The notes below the pieces were generated by a model, which was not told where the DNA came from, did no database searches, and saw only the letters and a list, made by a program, of their open reading frames with translations. From Bugulina stolonifera (lineage: Eukaryota > Bryozoa > Gymnolaemata > Cheilostomatida > Bugulidae), in the NCBI GenBank assembly GCA_935421135.1, contig OW285189.1, positions 18,249,072-18,313,071 of the forward strand: 64,000 nucleotides of DNA, given 5' to 3'. This document shows, piece after piece, positions 11,520-32,852 of the stretch; the stretch's first letter is position 1, and each line of letters begins with the position of its first letter. The translations under genes were made by a program, and so were the position numbers.

Positions 11520-14500
11520 AATGAGACAGCTTTGCCGTTCTACAACATGTAACACTTGTTAACCTTGGATAAAATAACACTGTCTAAAGCATCTGGCTGC
11601 TGTACCAATTAGCAGGGTACGGTAAACATCGAGTGGCCTATCGTTAGCACATAGTGGATAAAAGATTTCCACATATTGTGCACAACTAGCGTTTTGTTAT
11701 GGAAATTTGGACATTTTTGTTTGGAACTAAAGTGAGATTTATCAGTTTTGGTTTGGTGTTTGCCGAGACACGCCTATGGATCAATACAAATATTTTCATT
11801 AGGATATCTGCTATTAAAAGTATTTTTCTTATAAAGTGCATAAAAATACCAACAAGAAACAATTCAAAGAGATGGCTGCTCATAATTTAGTATGAATGCC
11901 AAAATTGCTTAATGAAATAACAAAAAGCTAGAAATTCCCTTGTAGTAAAGGGGATTTCCAGGAGAGAGGTTGGTAAGTCGATGTTGAAAATTTTCCTGTT
12001 CGTTATCAATCTTTTGATAGCCAAGCAGCAAATCCTACAATATTGGAGTTCAATATATCCGCCAGAGGAGTGCTTCAAAAGGTTATGTCTACTTACATTA
12101 CAACACAGGTGTATGAGAGAGAATCTTTTCAATGGTCAAATACAGCACTGATTGGCTAAATGGTGTTACAACTTACAAATAAAAAATGCTATATTTTGAT
12201 TTTATTGATGACGCCCTTATTACATGTGGTGCTAGCTTTGATCTTATAATAAACTTGATATTATTTAATTGTTCAGAATTAAAAAACATTAAAAGTTTAT
12301 CAGGGATTAAAAATTAATCCAACTGACTTGGTGTTATTTAATCAATCAAAAACCCCCTAGGTACTTTTTAGAGCTTTTTCATTGTGATTCTCTATGAAGT
12401 TCATGTAGCAACAGAGTTGAAGGATAGCAGGCATAAATTTCTTAGCAGCCAATTGGGTTGTATTTCTATAAAAAGTTCTGTAAAATTCATTCCAATATGC
12501 CAAATCCATGCATTATGAACTGGTAAACAGCAGTGAAGACCAATGCAACCGATGATCCTTTTAGTACCTTAATGTTCATTGCCAAAAAAAGTCAAACCAC
12601 AATTTTGGTAGATGTTTGTAACCAGGTACTGATTAGTGAATTGGGCACTGAGATTTTTCGGATTAATTCCGTTTATAATTTCTATTTTTTACATTTAGGT
12701 TAATGATTATGCTTGTTAGTTTGTGAATATAATATAGATAGCTGTATGAGTATTGTACAAGTAGTTTAGCCACATAAATATGTGTACAGACATGTTTGAT
12801 AATATATTGTGTACATATATGCACTATAAACCTACCCAGCAAATTAAGTTATTTCTTTCAGTTTCACTGCATATATGTTTTCAAACTGGCATTCCCAAAA
12901 CCTCCCTAAGTATAGTATTGGTTTTCGATCATTCAGCAGTACTTATAATGGTGTATTGTGAAAAAGTCAAGGAATTGCCACATTGATCACATTCGATTGT
13001 GTACGTTACATAGTTTTATGCTATCCTATATGTGTCAAATATTGTATAATCTCATAAATCATATAACACAGATTACAAATCATGATTAGTGATTAAATGA
13101 TTTAATGAAATTTGATACCCGTCCTTAGGAGATTCACCTCAGCTCTGATGTTTTACATTTCACACAGAAGAAGGGAGACGAATGACTGTTACTGTAAATA
13201 TCAAGTGATACTTGGTGAATCATGACTTGATCCTGAAGGTACAAGTGAGTTCAGAAGGAGTGGGAGTCAATGAGTTTGAGTTATCTTGCAGTTGTTGTGT
13301 CCATACATACTTTATTCATGCCAGAGACGCTACACTCCAGTTAAAGACTTTCGCCCGAGTTAAATCGGATAATATTTTGCGGTTCATTAAAATGACTCAT
13401 GGTTTAAATACACAGCTATCAAAAGCTTGTAACTTGTGCTATGATTTACTTGGCAATGACCAAAGACTTAACTCGCACATCATTCAATAACTCCAGTTTT
13501 CATTAAATGCAGAAATAACCACAACCAAAAATAGGTGAAATATTCTACTGAAATTATAACAGACCTTCCACTAAAAGAGTAAGGTTTTGTTTTAAAATTT
13601 AAACTTCTGGGCACCATTTAGTTACAAAATCTTACCAAAAGTTAAATAATAGCCCAATTTAACTCTGTAAGAAACTTTAGCTAGGCAATGAAAGAATTTA
13701 ATTGTGATTTGACTTGTAGATGATTTAGATAACTTGACAAAAATAAGACTCTGGTGACATTTAAAGATTTAATTTGCAGCTTGAAATTTTTGATCAGTGA
13801 CTTGAACAGCTGGCCATGTTATCTTGAGCTTTCAACAAAGGTTGCAGACATCCCTGATTCCTAAATTTTATTTATTCTATCGAACATTGAAATAGTTCAT
13901 CAGCTATTTTTACTTTTTAGTATTTTACAACTGAACTTTGCAATTTTATTTATATAGGGCTATAAAATATATAACCAAGAAAATATATGCTATTTAATAG
14001 CATTTAATTTTGTAAAATTATTCATATTATATATTTATTCAATTTTGTGTTTTTTTTACAATTATTATTATCAATTAAAATTAAAATAAGCTAAGAAGAG
14101 TATCAGTATCAGTATGCAGTATCATACGAGAACGAGTATCATAATCATGCTAATAGGCCTACTCAATACTCATACTCATGATGATACCGAGTATCAGTAT
14201 TAGTATGGTATTAGTATCAGGCTCATCGGGAGAGTATGAAGTATTTTACATAACCTTGTATACTAAGTTCTATGGTTTTACCTTCAAATCAAAAATAAAT
14301 TCTAATTCTTTTTTATGACTATTCAAAAGTCTATTGGGACAGATTGGTTGATGACAATAATAATAAATATTATTACCACCAAAGGCAAAGAATACAATGT
14401 TGCTATTGAACCGTGATGTGCAATAGCCCGTTATAGATCGTACAAGATACAAATTCCTTTAACTAATAGCACAGGCTAGTAAGGAAATCAATTTGGATTT

Positions 14501-15665
14501 CCCATAGCTATCTTCCATGGGACCATAGAATTCTAGGTAATTCTATGCTTGGGACTTCCCCATACTGTGTCCATTAATTCGCTTTTCAAGTGTAGAAAAT
14601 GCGACAAGAGAGAACAACTTTAGTACACTTGGAGCCTGGTATGTTATTATGGATTGGAAGTCAGATTTAGTTTTACACTCATGAGTCAGCAGTATAATAC
14701 CTGCAAAGACAGATCTTTTGTACAAGAACATGTGTGGCAACTAGCATATAGTTGCCGTTCAATGATAAATGTGGCCAAGGCAGTAATAGAATCCCACTTG
14801 TCTCTGCTCTCCCAAGTGTTTGTTTGAGAACATACATGCCCATTATTATTTATGAAGTTGTTCTCCTGGTGCATGAATGAACATGAGAGGGGACCACTTT
14901 TTCGGAGCTGGGTCATAGATTAATTTGACTTGGACATACACAACAATATGACTCGGCCTGACTTGGAAATCAGAACGATTTGGGATACCATGTCAAAGTG
15001 GTGTAGACCACTGAAACCAGCCTTTCAGGTCAGCTACAGTGGTCTACCCATTTATCATTTTTTACTTCATCAGAGCTGCTAGCAACACTCTAAGTATATC
15101 AGAGTTTGGTATGAAGGCACACAACACAGTGTGTACTTGAGACTATACACTGACACAAGAGCTAATTTGGTGTTACATGGTTGGCCAGTGGACACTGTAC
15201 AATGTGCTGTTTATATGCTACATGTATGTAATCACTGTTACTAATATGCAATACCGCATAGACATGGAGATATAATATCTAAGAGTCTAGTGCCAACATC
15301 GATACATGTATAGACTAGATTTTTACCATAATTGCACAACATAATATTATGTGCCTAAAAAGAACAAGTTGATGCTTTCGAAGACATAAAATTTTTGGAG
15401 TTGTCCATTTTCACCACTTCAACCCAAAATTCATGTCTGACTAGATAGATTTAGTCAATGCCAAATGACCACAAAGCTTTGCTGCAGATGGTCGGCTGTC
15501 AGTGATTCAACTCACACAATCTAAACAGAACTCTCATTACTTGGTAGAGAAGCCATCAAATGAAACTATACCAACTACTAGAACAAGATGAGTTGGATCG
15601 TTTTTTGGTCTATATTTGAACCTTTTCACTGGTGATGTTATAACAAAAAAAGGTATTTAAATAGT
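11520..15665. other. Long AT-rich intergenic stretch, no gene seen
   Basis: No splice-linked coding exons were found. Frames such as the 92-codon one at 13212-13490 (+) have no recognisable family or supporting neighbours. Structures seen: a degenerate AGTATC-type simple repeat at about 14096-14240, and an 11-bp inverted repeat (GTAGACCACTG with CAGTGGTCTAC) near 15003-15053 that could form a hairpin. The region right of 11519 should contain the promoter of the death-domain gene. Confidence 0.4.
14096..14240. repeat. Degenerate GAGTATCAGTAT simple repeat
   Basis: Repeated words GAGTATCA and CAGTAT occur on both sides of ACTCATACTCATGATGATACC, so the block is both a tandem and a partly inverted simple repeat. 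No gene overlaps it. Confidence 0.6.
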
Positions 15666-17896
<2,231 letters not shown>

Positions 17897-18074
17897 GATT
17901 TTAGACCCAATCAAAAAAGAACCGGAAACAGTAAGACGACTAAATCAACACACACCGCGAGACCGAGATCGACCTAGCAACACATGGTAACAACAAGCTA
18001 GAAGTTTTGATCAAAGTAATAGAAGATAATATTTTAGATTCGCAATTTGACTTTTCCCACTAAGATTTGCAATT
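17897..18074. promoter_or_regulatory. Bidirectional promoter between RPL11 and DRC1
   Basis: Only 178 bp separate the start codons of two divergent genes, so both promoters must lie here or overlap the coding starts. A pyrimidine run next to the RPL11 start could be its TOP initiator. No TATA box was assigned. Confidence 0.6.
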
Positions 18075-24837
<6,763 letters not shown>

Positions 24838-25568
24838 GATCTACCCCGCTGCAGACCTCATCCTCGGTTTCGGCCAGGGCAGATCCTCGCATGCAGTGAT
24901 CTCGTACATTCAACTAAACACCAAACATGCTTTGCTATCACATTAAATGTCATCATTTCATGTGTAGCAATGCTAGTTGATGCCGAGTTGACAGAATGTC
25001 AAGGTCATGTTTGCAAAGATCTACAATGGTTGTTGTGGACGTGATCTACAGTGGGCTAGATTATCTTGGAGTACTTTTATTGACCACATCGTTTAGTGCC
25101 ATTATTTTAATTGGGCGATGCAGTTCGGTACAAGAATTTGATAGGTTAAGGTATTTATTGTATGAGCTATAATATTGACTGAGAAGTCAAAACTACAATT
25201 TGAGAGGAAGAGCAAATAAAATATGATATTCACCGAACACATTATTGATTATACCTTTTTCATTTCATGAATAACAAACGACTCTAAAATATCGTGTGTA
25301 CAGTATAGTAAAACCAATACTATAGAAAAAATATGAATAAATATCAGTCATAGAACTAGTAGTGTAGACACTAGATACAGCATACTGTCACTTACACATG
25401 CTGATTAATAACATACACTAAAAAATAAAAACTAAATAGAACTACATGTATATGGATAAAAATAGGGCACTTTTGAAGAATAAGGGAGAAAACTCCAAAT
25501 TATGATATGAAAATTGAGCAATGCTGTATAACTGTTTAGATATTTTACTTGAGCAGATGAAAAGCCGG
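24838..25568. other. Convergent 3' region of DRC1 and the MKRN2OS homologue
   Basis: No coding exons. Both flanking genes end here, so it should hold both 3' untranslated regions. An AATAAA-type signal (GCAAATAAAATA near 25210) is suitably placed for DRC1 polyadenylation. Confidence 0.5.
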
Positions 25569-26723
25569 TTATTTGTTGGTGTTACTGATATGAATACCAC
25601 CAGATGCTACTAAACTTCTGTAAATAGATATATATCGAGCAGCCTTTGTGGTGTGAGGTATAATAACTGCTGCTATAAAGTCATAATCATTCATATCTGT
25701 GTAACAGCCCAATGCCTTCAGACAGAATAACACAAATGTGAAGCAGTTGGCCTGTTCAGCATCATATCTATAAAAAAAGACAGTTTGATTGGAAGCAAAG
25801 ACAGCATTATACTGATGTCATGTATATATACATCATTATATAGGCAGCAATATACCCAGTGCATTGTATTGATAACATCAATAGCACTCTGATTATACAT
25901 GTACTAAAACTACCATGCCTTCCATGAGGGAAGAGGCTTAAAATGTAATAATAGACTCTGTGACCTACATGGGGTGACAACAAGGCAATTAGTATTTAAA
26001 CTATATGTGAACATACGTAGGGTGTTGCCTAGACCAGCTCTGCTTGATCTGCTCCAGTGAAAGGGCTCCAGGGATAAAATGGTCACCCATATCTATAGGC
26101 ACAGTCACACAGTTCAGCCAAGGTTCACTGGAGTGATGCAACCCCTTCTCATCAAAGTCATGGACATCACCTGTGGAGACACATTAATTCAAATATAATA
26201 CATGTATATAAACAATATATTTATATAGAACTACGCAGGCCGATGTGTAGTTATCTGTTGGGAACTTGTTTAGTGAAATATGACAGGAACTAGCCAATGA
26301 AAGCCTGGACTGGTGTTTATCAGGAGTAGGGCTATTAACGGTAATATAACATGGCTATAGAATAGGCCTACATTAAAATGTAAAACTCATACCATCTTTG
26401 TCGACGAGGCCACAGTGTAACGAATCCCCATCTTTATAGTCATGCAGGAAACTTTTTCCTCGAGAAGGTTTTATAACAACTGCCAATTGTCCATCATTAT
26501 TAGAGTCGAACGGTGACTGATAGATACTTGGGGGAACCTTCAAGGGGGTAGTGAGCAAATCTTTGTTGCAAATGGGACAGTAGTCTGGAAACTCAAAACA
26601 GAACACAAAGTCTGAGCAATGTCTAAAGGATTTAATACTATGTCTGTGATCCCTTCTTGGTGAGTGACTGCTACTTGTGTCTATATTTATGATCACATCT
26701 TCAGCAGAAAGTCCTGTAGACAT
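25569..26723 (-). CDS. MKRN2OS: MKRN2OS-like protein
   Basis: Three exons 26393-26723, 26017-26170 and 25569-25767 give 227 residues (human MKRN2OS 223). Matches to that family include FRHCSDFVFCFEFPDYCPIC (human FNHC..Y..SF..P..CCPLC), a PFDSNNDGQ stretch, SFLHDYKDGDSLHCGL, SWSRQHPTYDAEQANCFTF, and a C-terminal block ARYISIYRSLVASGGIHI. The function of the family is unknown; the CxxC pairs (YCPIC with an upstream HC) could bind a metal. The N-terminal about 30 residues (STGLSAEDVIINIDTSSSHS) are an extension relative to human. No MKRN2 gene lies on the opposite strand here, so the human gene name reflects mammalian context only. Confidence 0.88.
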
Positions 26724-28300
26724 TGTAGTAACCTCAGATCCTTATTAAGAACACTCCTAGCTACAGAATAACAAATAGATACATCATGTATTAACATATA
26801 AATAAAGTTAAAGCAACTACATGTACTTTCATAATAGCACACATTTGATAGACGTTGTACGCGCCTTCACTGACTAAACTTCACAAAGACAGGTGTTCGA
26901 GTCTTCGCCTATAAAGCTCTGGCCTACAGCTAATTGGCATACAGCTCTTTGTAAAGTATCCAGGCTCTCATAGTGCATTGTGTAAAGTTCTATATAAAGC
27001 CTCTATATAGCAGTTTCCTGTGATGCCAATATAATTACGCTATCTCAAGAATGCAACACTTCAAGATTTAAGGTACATTGGACTAAGTCATGTACGTAAG
27101 AAGGTATATACTACATGTCCCTTCAAGTAGTACCAAATTTTTACACAAAGTCACTAAAGGATTGTTGTTAATAATGCTCCAATTTGCATTTCCGTAAATT
27201 GACAGAACCAACTACAACAATAGTTACAATTAATTTATCCATTAATTGCATGTATTATGATTATGACGGCTGTTCAGAGATTACAATTAATAGTAACATA
27301 ACATAAATATTTTATAGAAATTTATATATCAATATTATTATTCAGAATGATATATAATATTGAATAATTATTCATTCATATTTTCATTTTTATTAAATTA
27401 GTATAATACATGTATAATTATTTTATTGTTGTATAATAAATAACTGTAATATATATTTAATATTATCATTATAGATAATAATTATGTAATAATATTTGTA
27501 CATTTATAATTTATCAAAATTTAAATAAAAATGTCTAACATTAACATTGGATTGATAATCACAATAATCAATGACAATAATTTAATAATTACTTTTGTCA
27601 TGATAATAAATAATTTATAATATTAAATATAGTTAATTGATAATATAATAATAGCTTGGGGAACAAAATGAAAATCAATGTCAATGTGGTAGAGCAAACA
27701 AAGTTTGGATAATTTTAAATATTAATAATAAGCTAAAATGTAAGAAAGGAAAGTTAGACGATCTAATACTACTAAATAAATAGTAAGTTTCCAGCTTATG
27801 AAAGGAATGTTCAATGCAGCCAAAGTTTATAAAATTAAAAATAAGTAGGGACTTTTATATAGTCATGTAGCTGTAATGAAACAGAAACTGCAACTAACTG
27901 ATGCAGCTAGCTCATTGGTTAACAACAATCCAATCAAATTGGCTAGCCCTTGACCTTTGGCATACCGAGCTATTGTAGTAAGGGTTCTACTATTATTTAT
28001 ATATTAAATCAGCCTTGCTAGAAAAACCTAAATATTTAAAGCTAATAATATCAATTCAATATTTTGCTGTCACCACTGCATATCCGGTCCCCATGGGTTG
28101 CATTTAATAATTATATTATTATAAAATTAATATTATTACTATAAAATAATTATTTGTATGATTTAAATTGTTTTCTGCTAAATTTTGCAACTCACTCAGC
28201 TGCTCAATGTATTTTACTGAGCTAATGGCAATGAATTTCAGAATTTAAGCGGGGCGAGTGATCCCAGTGGGTTGAGGTACCATGTTGATCATCATCATGT
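26724..28300. other. Very AT-rich spacer, no gene seen
   Basis: From about 27,290 to 27,660 the sequence is almost only A and T, with repeated TAATAAT/ATTATT words. No coding exon could be supported. The first few hundred bases should contain the promoter of the MKRN2OS homologue. Confidence 0.5.
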
Positions 28301-28305
28301 TCTGT

Positions 28306-29190
28306 TGATCTGACGAAGGAGTAAGAGAAAAGGAAGGAGGCTCGTCCATGAAAACCTGTATGTATGCTACAATGGGCTTCCGGTGTTCGATGTGCGCCTC
28401 GGGTACTTGGTAAAGTCAGAAAAAAAGACGATGAATGTTTTTAAAAAAGTAAAACTCACACATCAGATCAATTGAAATTAAAATATAAACAATGTCAACA
28501 ATTGATAACACTCTAATGAACAGGCTGACTATATACACACTACATATTTCAATGGGATACGATAGATATTGGCAAGTAAATTCGCCAGATTTGGAAAAAA
28601 ATGTGTAGGCCTATCTCAACATAAAATTACACTTTTTTCAAATACCAACAAGCTCAACAAAATTAGGAAAAATAATACTGATAGATTTAAACTTGCTGCA
28701 ATTGGTAAAGTTGAAATCCAAATTTAAACTTTGCTCCTTCATAATAAAAAAAATGTACAAACGCCAAAATCGCGGTTAAAACGAGCATATTTGTGCAACA
28801 CTTTTCTCTAACATCAGGACTCCATATACTTAATTTGATTTATGGTGTATAGTTCAGATACCATTTTAGTTGGTAGGCTAGTTTGTGGGCCCTACAACAT
28901 GCCCACACTAAATGAAAATAGATTCTCAAACTATAGACTATGTCAATAAACAATAATGTTTATCTCTCCATAGAAATGGTTTTGATTGGATGCTATAACT
29001 GTGACGTGTTAAGCGCCAGAGCCGTGCACATGTGCATTGCTGTTTAGCAATGAGGAAGCGCATCACGATTCAACGGAGTTGTCTACTCGCTTAATGCCAG
29101 CGACTCATGTGCTCATATTTTTAAACCGAGGAGCACATCGAACACAAAATCCTCATAGACGAGCCTCCTTCTCTCTTACTCCTTGATCTG
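28306..29190. repeat. Imperfect long inverted repeat, possible decayed transposon
   Basis: Left arm 28306-28402 and right arm 29127-29190 are inverted copies. The outer part GGAGTAAGAG...GGAGGCTCGTC pairs with GACGAGCCTCC...CTCTTACTCC. The inner part TGTTCGATGTGCGCCTCGG pairs with CCGAGGAGCACATCGAACA. The left arm has about 15 extra bases between these parts. No target duplication or coding sequence was found. Confidence 0.65.
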
Positions 29191-30063
29191 ATGTATGTTC
29201 ATTCAATTCGTGTTTTTTTGCGTTTTCTCACACAGACCACACTTGTGTGTGTAAAATCGTGAGAACTCAGTTATTTTTGTAAGTTTTATGTTATACGTGC
29301 TATTTTTTGCTTGTTTTGTGTTATATGTATTATAACTAGCCTCGGTTATAAATCCAGAGTGTAGCTCTCTAAGGGTTCTGGGCCAAAAAGGGTAATAAAA
29401 AATTTTTTGTACTGTGCGGTGTGTATGTATTGAGGGCCTGTCTTGTTTTGTGTATTTTATTTAAATTTTAATTAAAAGATGGCTCAATGCCTTCTGCCAG
29501 GCACCTAGAAAAAAAGTGAAAATCTTGCCTCTCCTCTTCGTTCTTGCAGGGATTTTATGCCAACCCTTTTCCTTAACTGTTTAAAGCTAATCTGCTCTTA
29601 GATAATCAATGATAATCATAATCTAATCGTATCTTATCGTAAATATAAATGTTTTTCTTTCTTTCAAATTGGAATTCTCTGTATATATCTTTAGAATCTC
29701 AATCTGACTTCTTTATTCTAGAGTCAAGTAAATTTTCTCGATCTGTAGTTAAAAAATTACTTTCAATCCTCCATGTGCCCATAACCATATTAGTAATCCA
29801 TGATAATTATAATGCAAATATAATTAGGGTACCTTAGGGAAAACTATTTAGTTTTCTATTAATCATAATTATGGTATATATATCGCAAGAATAATACAAT
29901 GGAAGATGTAACATTGGATCCTACAGAAGCACTGGATATTTGGAGACAAATCTCATTGGGAGTGGCCATATAGATGCATGTAGACCTAAATATCAACGGT
30001 GTGCATTTGCTTTTCACTTCATCCAATTAGGCTGTTTCCATTTCTATAATTTATAGCATCAGG
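29191..30063. other. Intergenic stretch upstream of THUMPD1
   Basis: No gene seen. The 62-codon frame at 29649-29837 has no recognisable features. The right end should hold the THUMPD1 promoter and 5' untranslated region. Confidence 0.4.
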
Positions 30064-31574
30064 ATGGGAAAAAGAAACAAGTCTTACTATGCAGGCAATG
30101 CAAAGCGCTTCAAAGGTGCAGAGCTGCAGCAAGGAGCTGTTGGTTTTATTTTTTCCTTTGTTAGAGGCAGAGAAAGACAGGCTAAAAATGAAGCATATGA
30201 GTTACTAAACAGCTACGCTGCAGATATGCCTGGTCAAGAACTAGCCAAACAGGTAGAGTGCTTCATAGTATCAGAGTTTAGTGTTTTGCTGATGCATTAG
30301 TTTTCGTAAAACAAACGACAATTTAATTATTTTTAAGAATGACAGTGATGAAGATGATAACGGTAGTGAAGAAGATATTGATGCTGCTTTGGATAAGCAG
30401 CTAACTAAACTGAAAGACAGACGTAAGCAGACAGAATATTTCTCGTACCAAGATGCCGGTGTTAACCAGATAATGTTCATGAAAGCATTGATGAAGAACC
30501 ATAATGCTCTAACTTACAAAATACTAGGTTAGATAAAGATAGTATTATTATAATGTTACTGCATATTTACTTCCATTATATATTAGCATTTTGATCAATA
30601 TATCACCATATATAATCATATAGATGAACTATTTTGTGTTCTATGAAATTTAATTACATGTATCTATTATATATTTTTATATATTCTACTATTGGTGCCA
30701 CTTCTGTAAGTCCACCTTCTTTGTGTGTCCTTTTTGCAACACTTCTCTCAATATTTTAGAAGATGCTCGAATTGGAGAATTGAAAAAGCAGAACAGAGCT
30801 CTACATAGAATCCTTCCCGTTTTATCTTCATGTCGTGCAGATGTTTCTAAAATTGGAGATTGTGTACTGAATGCTGTTGAAATTTATCTTGAACATGATG
30901 TACCAACGAGTGTTGAAATATCTTACAAGTGCATAGTAAAAGTTCGGAACAATAATGACACAGAATTGAAACAACAAGCCATTATTAAAGCAGTTGGGGA
31001 AGCTGTCCGCAGCAAATACAGTAGTTGGAAAGTAGATTTAGACGACCCTCTTGTCTGTATATGTGTGGACATCCTAAAGAAGGTCTGCTGCATTTCTGTC
31101 TTGCGTGATTATTCAAAGTACAGAAAGTTTAATCTACAGGAATTGGTGGTTGATCAACTCACTGAAAAGACACTAGATGAAAGTCAGAATAGGGTCAAAG
31201 GAGGGAAGGGTAACACTCCATTTGATGCTCCAACAGATGCCTCCTCTGGTCATGCATCATCCGATGTGGCAGCAGAAGCCCTTTCTGAGAACACAGAGTC
31301 TAATGTTGCAGCCGATATCCCAACGGTACACACAGAATCTAATGTTGCAGCCGATATCCCATTGAGACACACAGAATCTAATGTAGCTGCAGACACTCCA
31401 TCTGTACACACGCATTCCGAGGCAATGGCTGATACACCTTCTGTACATACACCATCTGATATTGCCACTGAACTTCCTTCTAAAGATGTCACTAATGTTC
31501 CCACTGGTAATGCTAGTAATATCCTCTCGGAAGGTACAGTTGACACTTCTGGTACACCAGATAATCTGCATTGA
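30064..31574 (+). CDS. THUMPD1: THUMP domain-containing protein 1 (tRNA acetylation adaptor)
   Basis: Exons 30064-30252, 30338-30527 and 30760-31574 give 397 residues (human 353). The animal/yeast (Tan1) family binds tRNA and assists NAT10 in making N4-acetylcytidine at position 12 of tRNA-Leu and tRNA-Ser. Evidence: the basic start GKRNKSYY, the AKNEAYELLNSYAADM segment (human CVEEAYSLLNEYGDDM), an acidic linker SDEDDNGSEEDID, then the THUMP core with RILPVLSSCRA, ISYKCIVKVRNNND, and VDLDDPLVCICVDILKKVCC. The conserved RDYSKYRKFNLQELV ends the core near residue 290. The C-terminal about 100 residues are a Ser/Thr/Ala-rich tail with a 16-residue tandem repeat (unit like HTESNVAADIP), which accounts for the extra length. 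Intron 1 is short (85 bp). Confidence 0.93.
31261..31470 (+). repeat. 48-bp coding minisatellite in THUMPD1 tail
   Basis: About four to five in-frame units encode variants of HTESNVAADIPTV; the two middle units (around 31290-31385) are nearly identical in DNA, including GTTGCAGCCGATATCCCA. Recent array growth by slippage or unequal exchange is likely. Confidence 0.85.
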
Positions 31575-32852
31575 AATGCGATAGACTTCATGGTTTCATC
31601 AATTCAAGGTTGTGACAAAACAACACCATGACCAATCAATTTTAGAACAGTTTGCATCTGTATTTGCCAGTTAATAGGCCAATTTGTGTATTGAATAAGA
31701 TGATGTATGTATGTTTTTGGTAGAATCCCGTTAATTTTTATTTCATACACATCACTTATGTGACTGTGGTCCTACTAAATATATATGAAGTTTATTGCCA
31801 TTTTAAAAAAAATTATTCCTTTCCAACTACCCTAAAAGCAGATACTTATATTTAGCGAAACAGCGAATAATTTCCAACGCGATCAAATTCTGCTTTCAAA
31901 AGGATTTATATACTTACTGGTTTAAAGAACCCTACATGCAGCTATTTAGCTTGGTGATTACTCTACCTCACAGGTGAGCTTCCTGCTCTATATAGTGTAA
32001 GTGGGGTTTAAATCTGAGTAAATATACAGCTTAGCTAAGCTTGTTTTTAATGCTGAAATATGCTTAAACATTAATTTTGGGACTTAAACAAATTTCTCGA
32101 TTGACTAAATGTTTCTATCTAATGCTTCAGGATTAGCAAACTCGCCAAACTTTCTTCTGCTAAAAATTTCTGCTTTTAGGTTATGAACTTTGCCATCACA
32201 CCCTTTTGAATACCTGCATCTAAGCCAATGGAATCCGCCACTAGTGAGAAATATGTTTTTGACCAGCTGAACTACATAGGAAAATTGATTTAGAGCATCA
32301 TGTTTTTAACCATGCTTATGGCATGGTTGGCTATGTGACATGAAGCATAATCTAATTGTGCATTTGCTGCCAACAAAGGTTTTATTTGGGTCTCTTTTTT
32401 GTATATTATATTGTTCTGGTTAGTAAATAGTTTCGTTCGTACACTCCGTGATGTCCAACAAAAGGCTTATTAAGGGAAGTAACTTCCCTCGTATTGTTAC
32501 ACCATAACGAGGTAAGCATTGTTGCTATCAGTGGTGTCTTAAAAATTGCATTCTTGTAAAATAGCTATTGTTGACTAGGCTTTATCATAACTTTACATGC
32601 ATATTAGTTAGTGATAATGTATTTACATTGAATAGACAAAGTTTCTAACAAGCTTGGCATATAAACAAGTAAGTGATGCTACAAATGTACAAGGTATGTA
32701 TCACTTTGTTTTATCTCCTGCATAATTATTACATTTCTATTTTATCTTGGTATTCTTTGTAACAGCAGAAGACTTCGATTTCGCATAGTCATAGTGGTTT
32801 TGATTTTTTTTAGGTTAGAGTACTAACTACCAGTGCACAATAGTCTGGAGTT
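31575..32852. other. Intergenic stretch between THUMPD1 and the tektin gene
   Basis: No coding exon supported. Contains the THUMPD1 3' end and, at its right end, the tektin promoter. Nothing else recognised. Confidence 0.45.

Noticed and set aside
13212..13490. A 92-codon plus-strand frame with several cysteines
   Set aside because: No recognisable family, no flanking exons and AT-rich surroundings; not enough to call a gene.
26860..26970. A tRNA or SINE suggested by a B-box-like GTTCGAGTCTT
   Set aside because: No A box at proper spacing, no cloverleaf and no element ends could be found.
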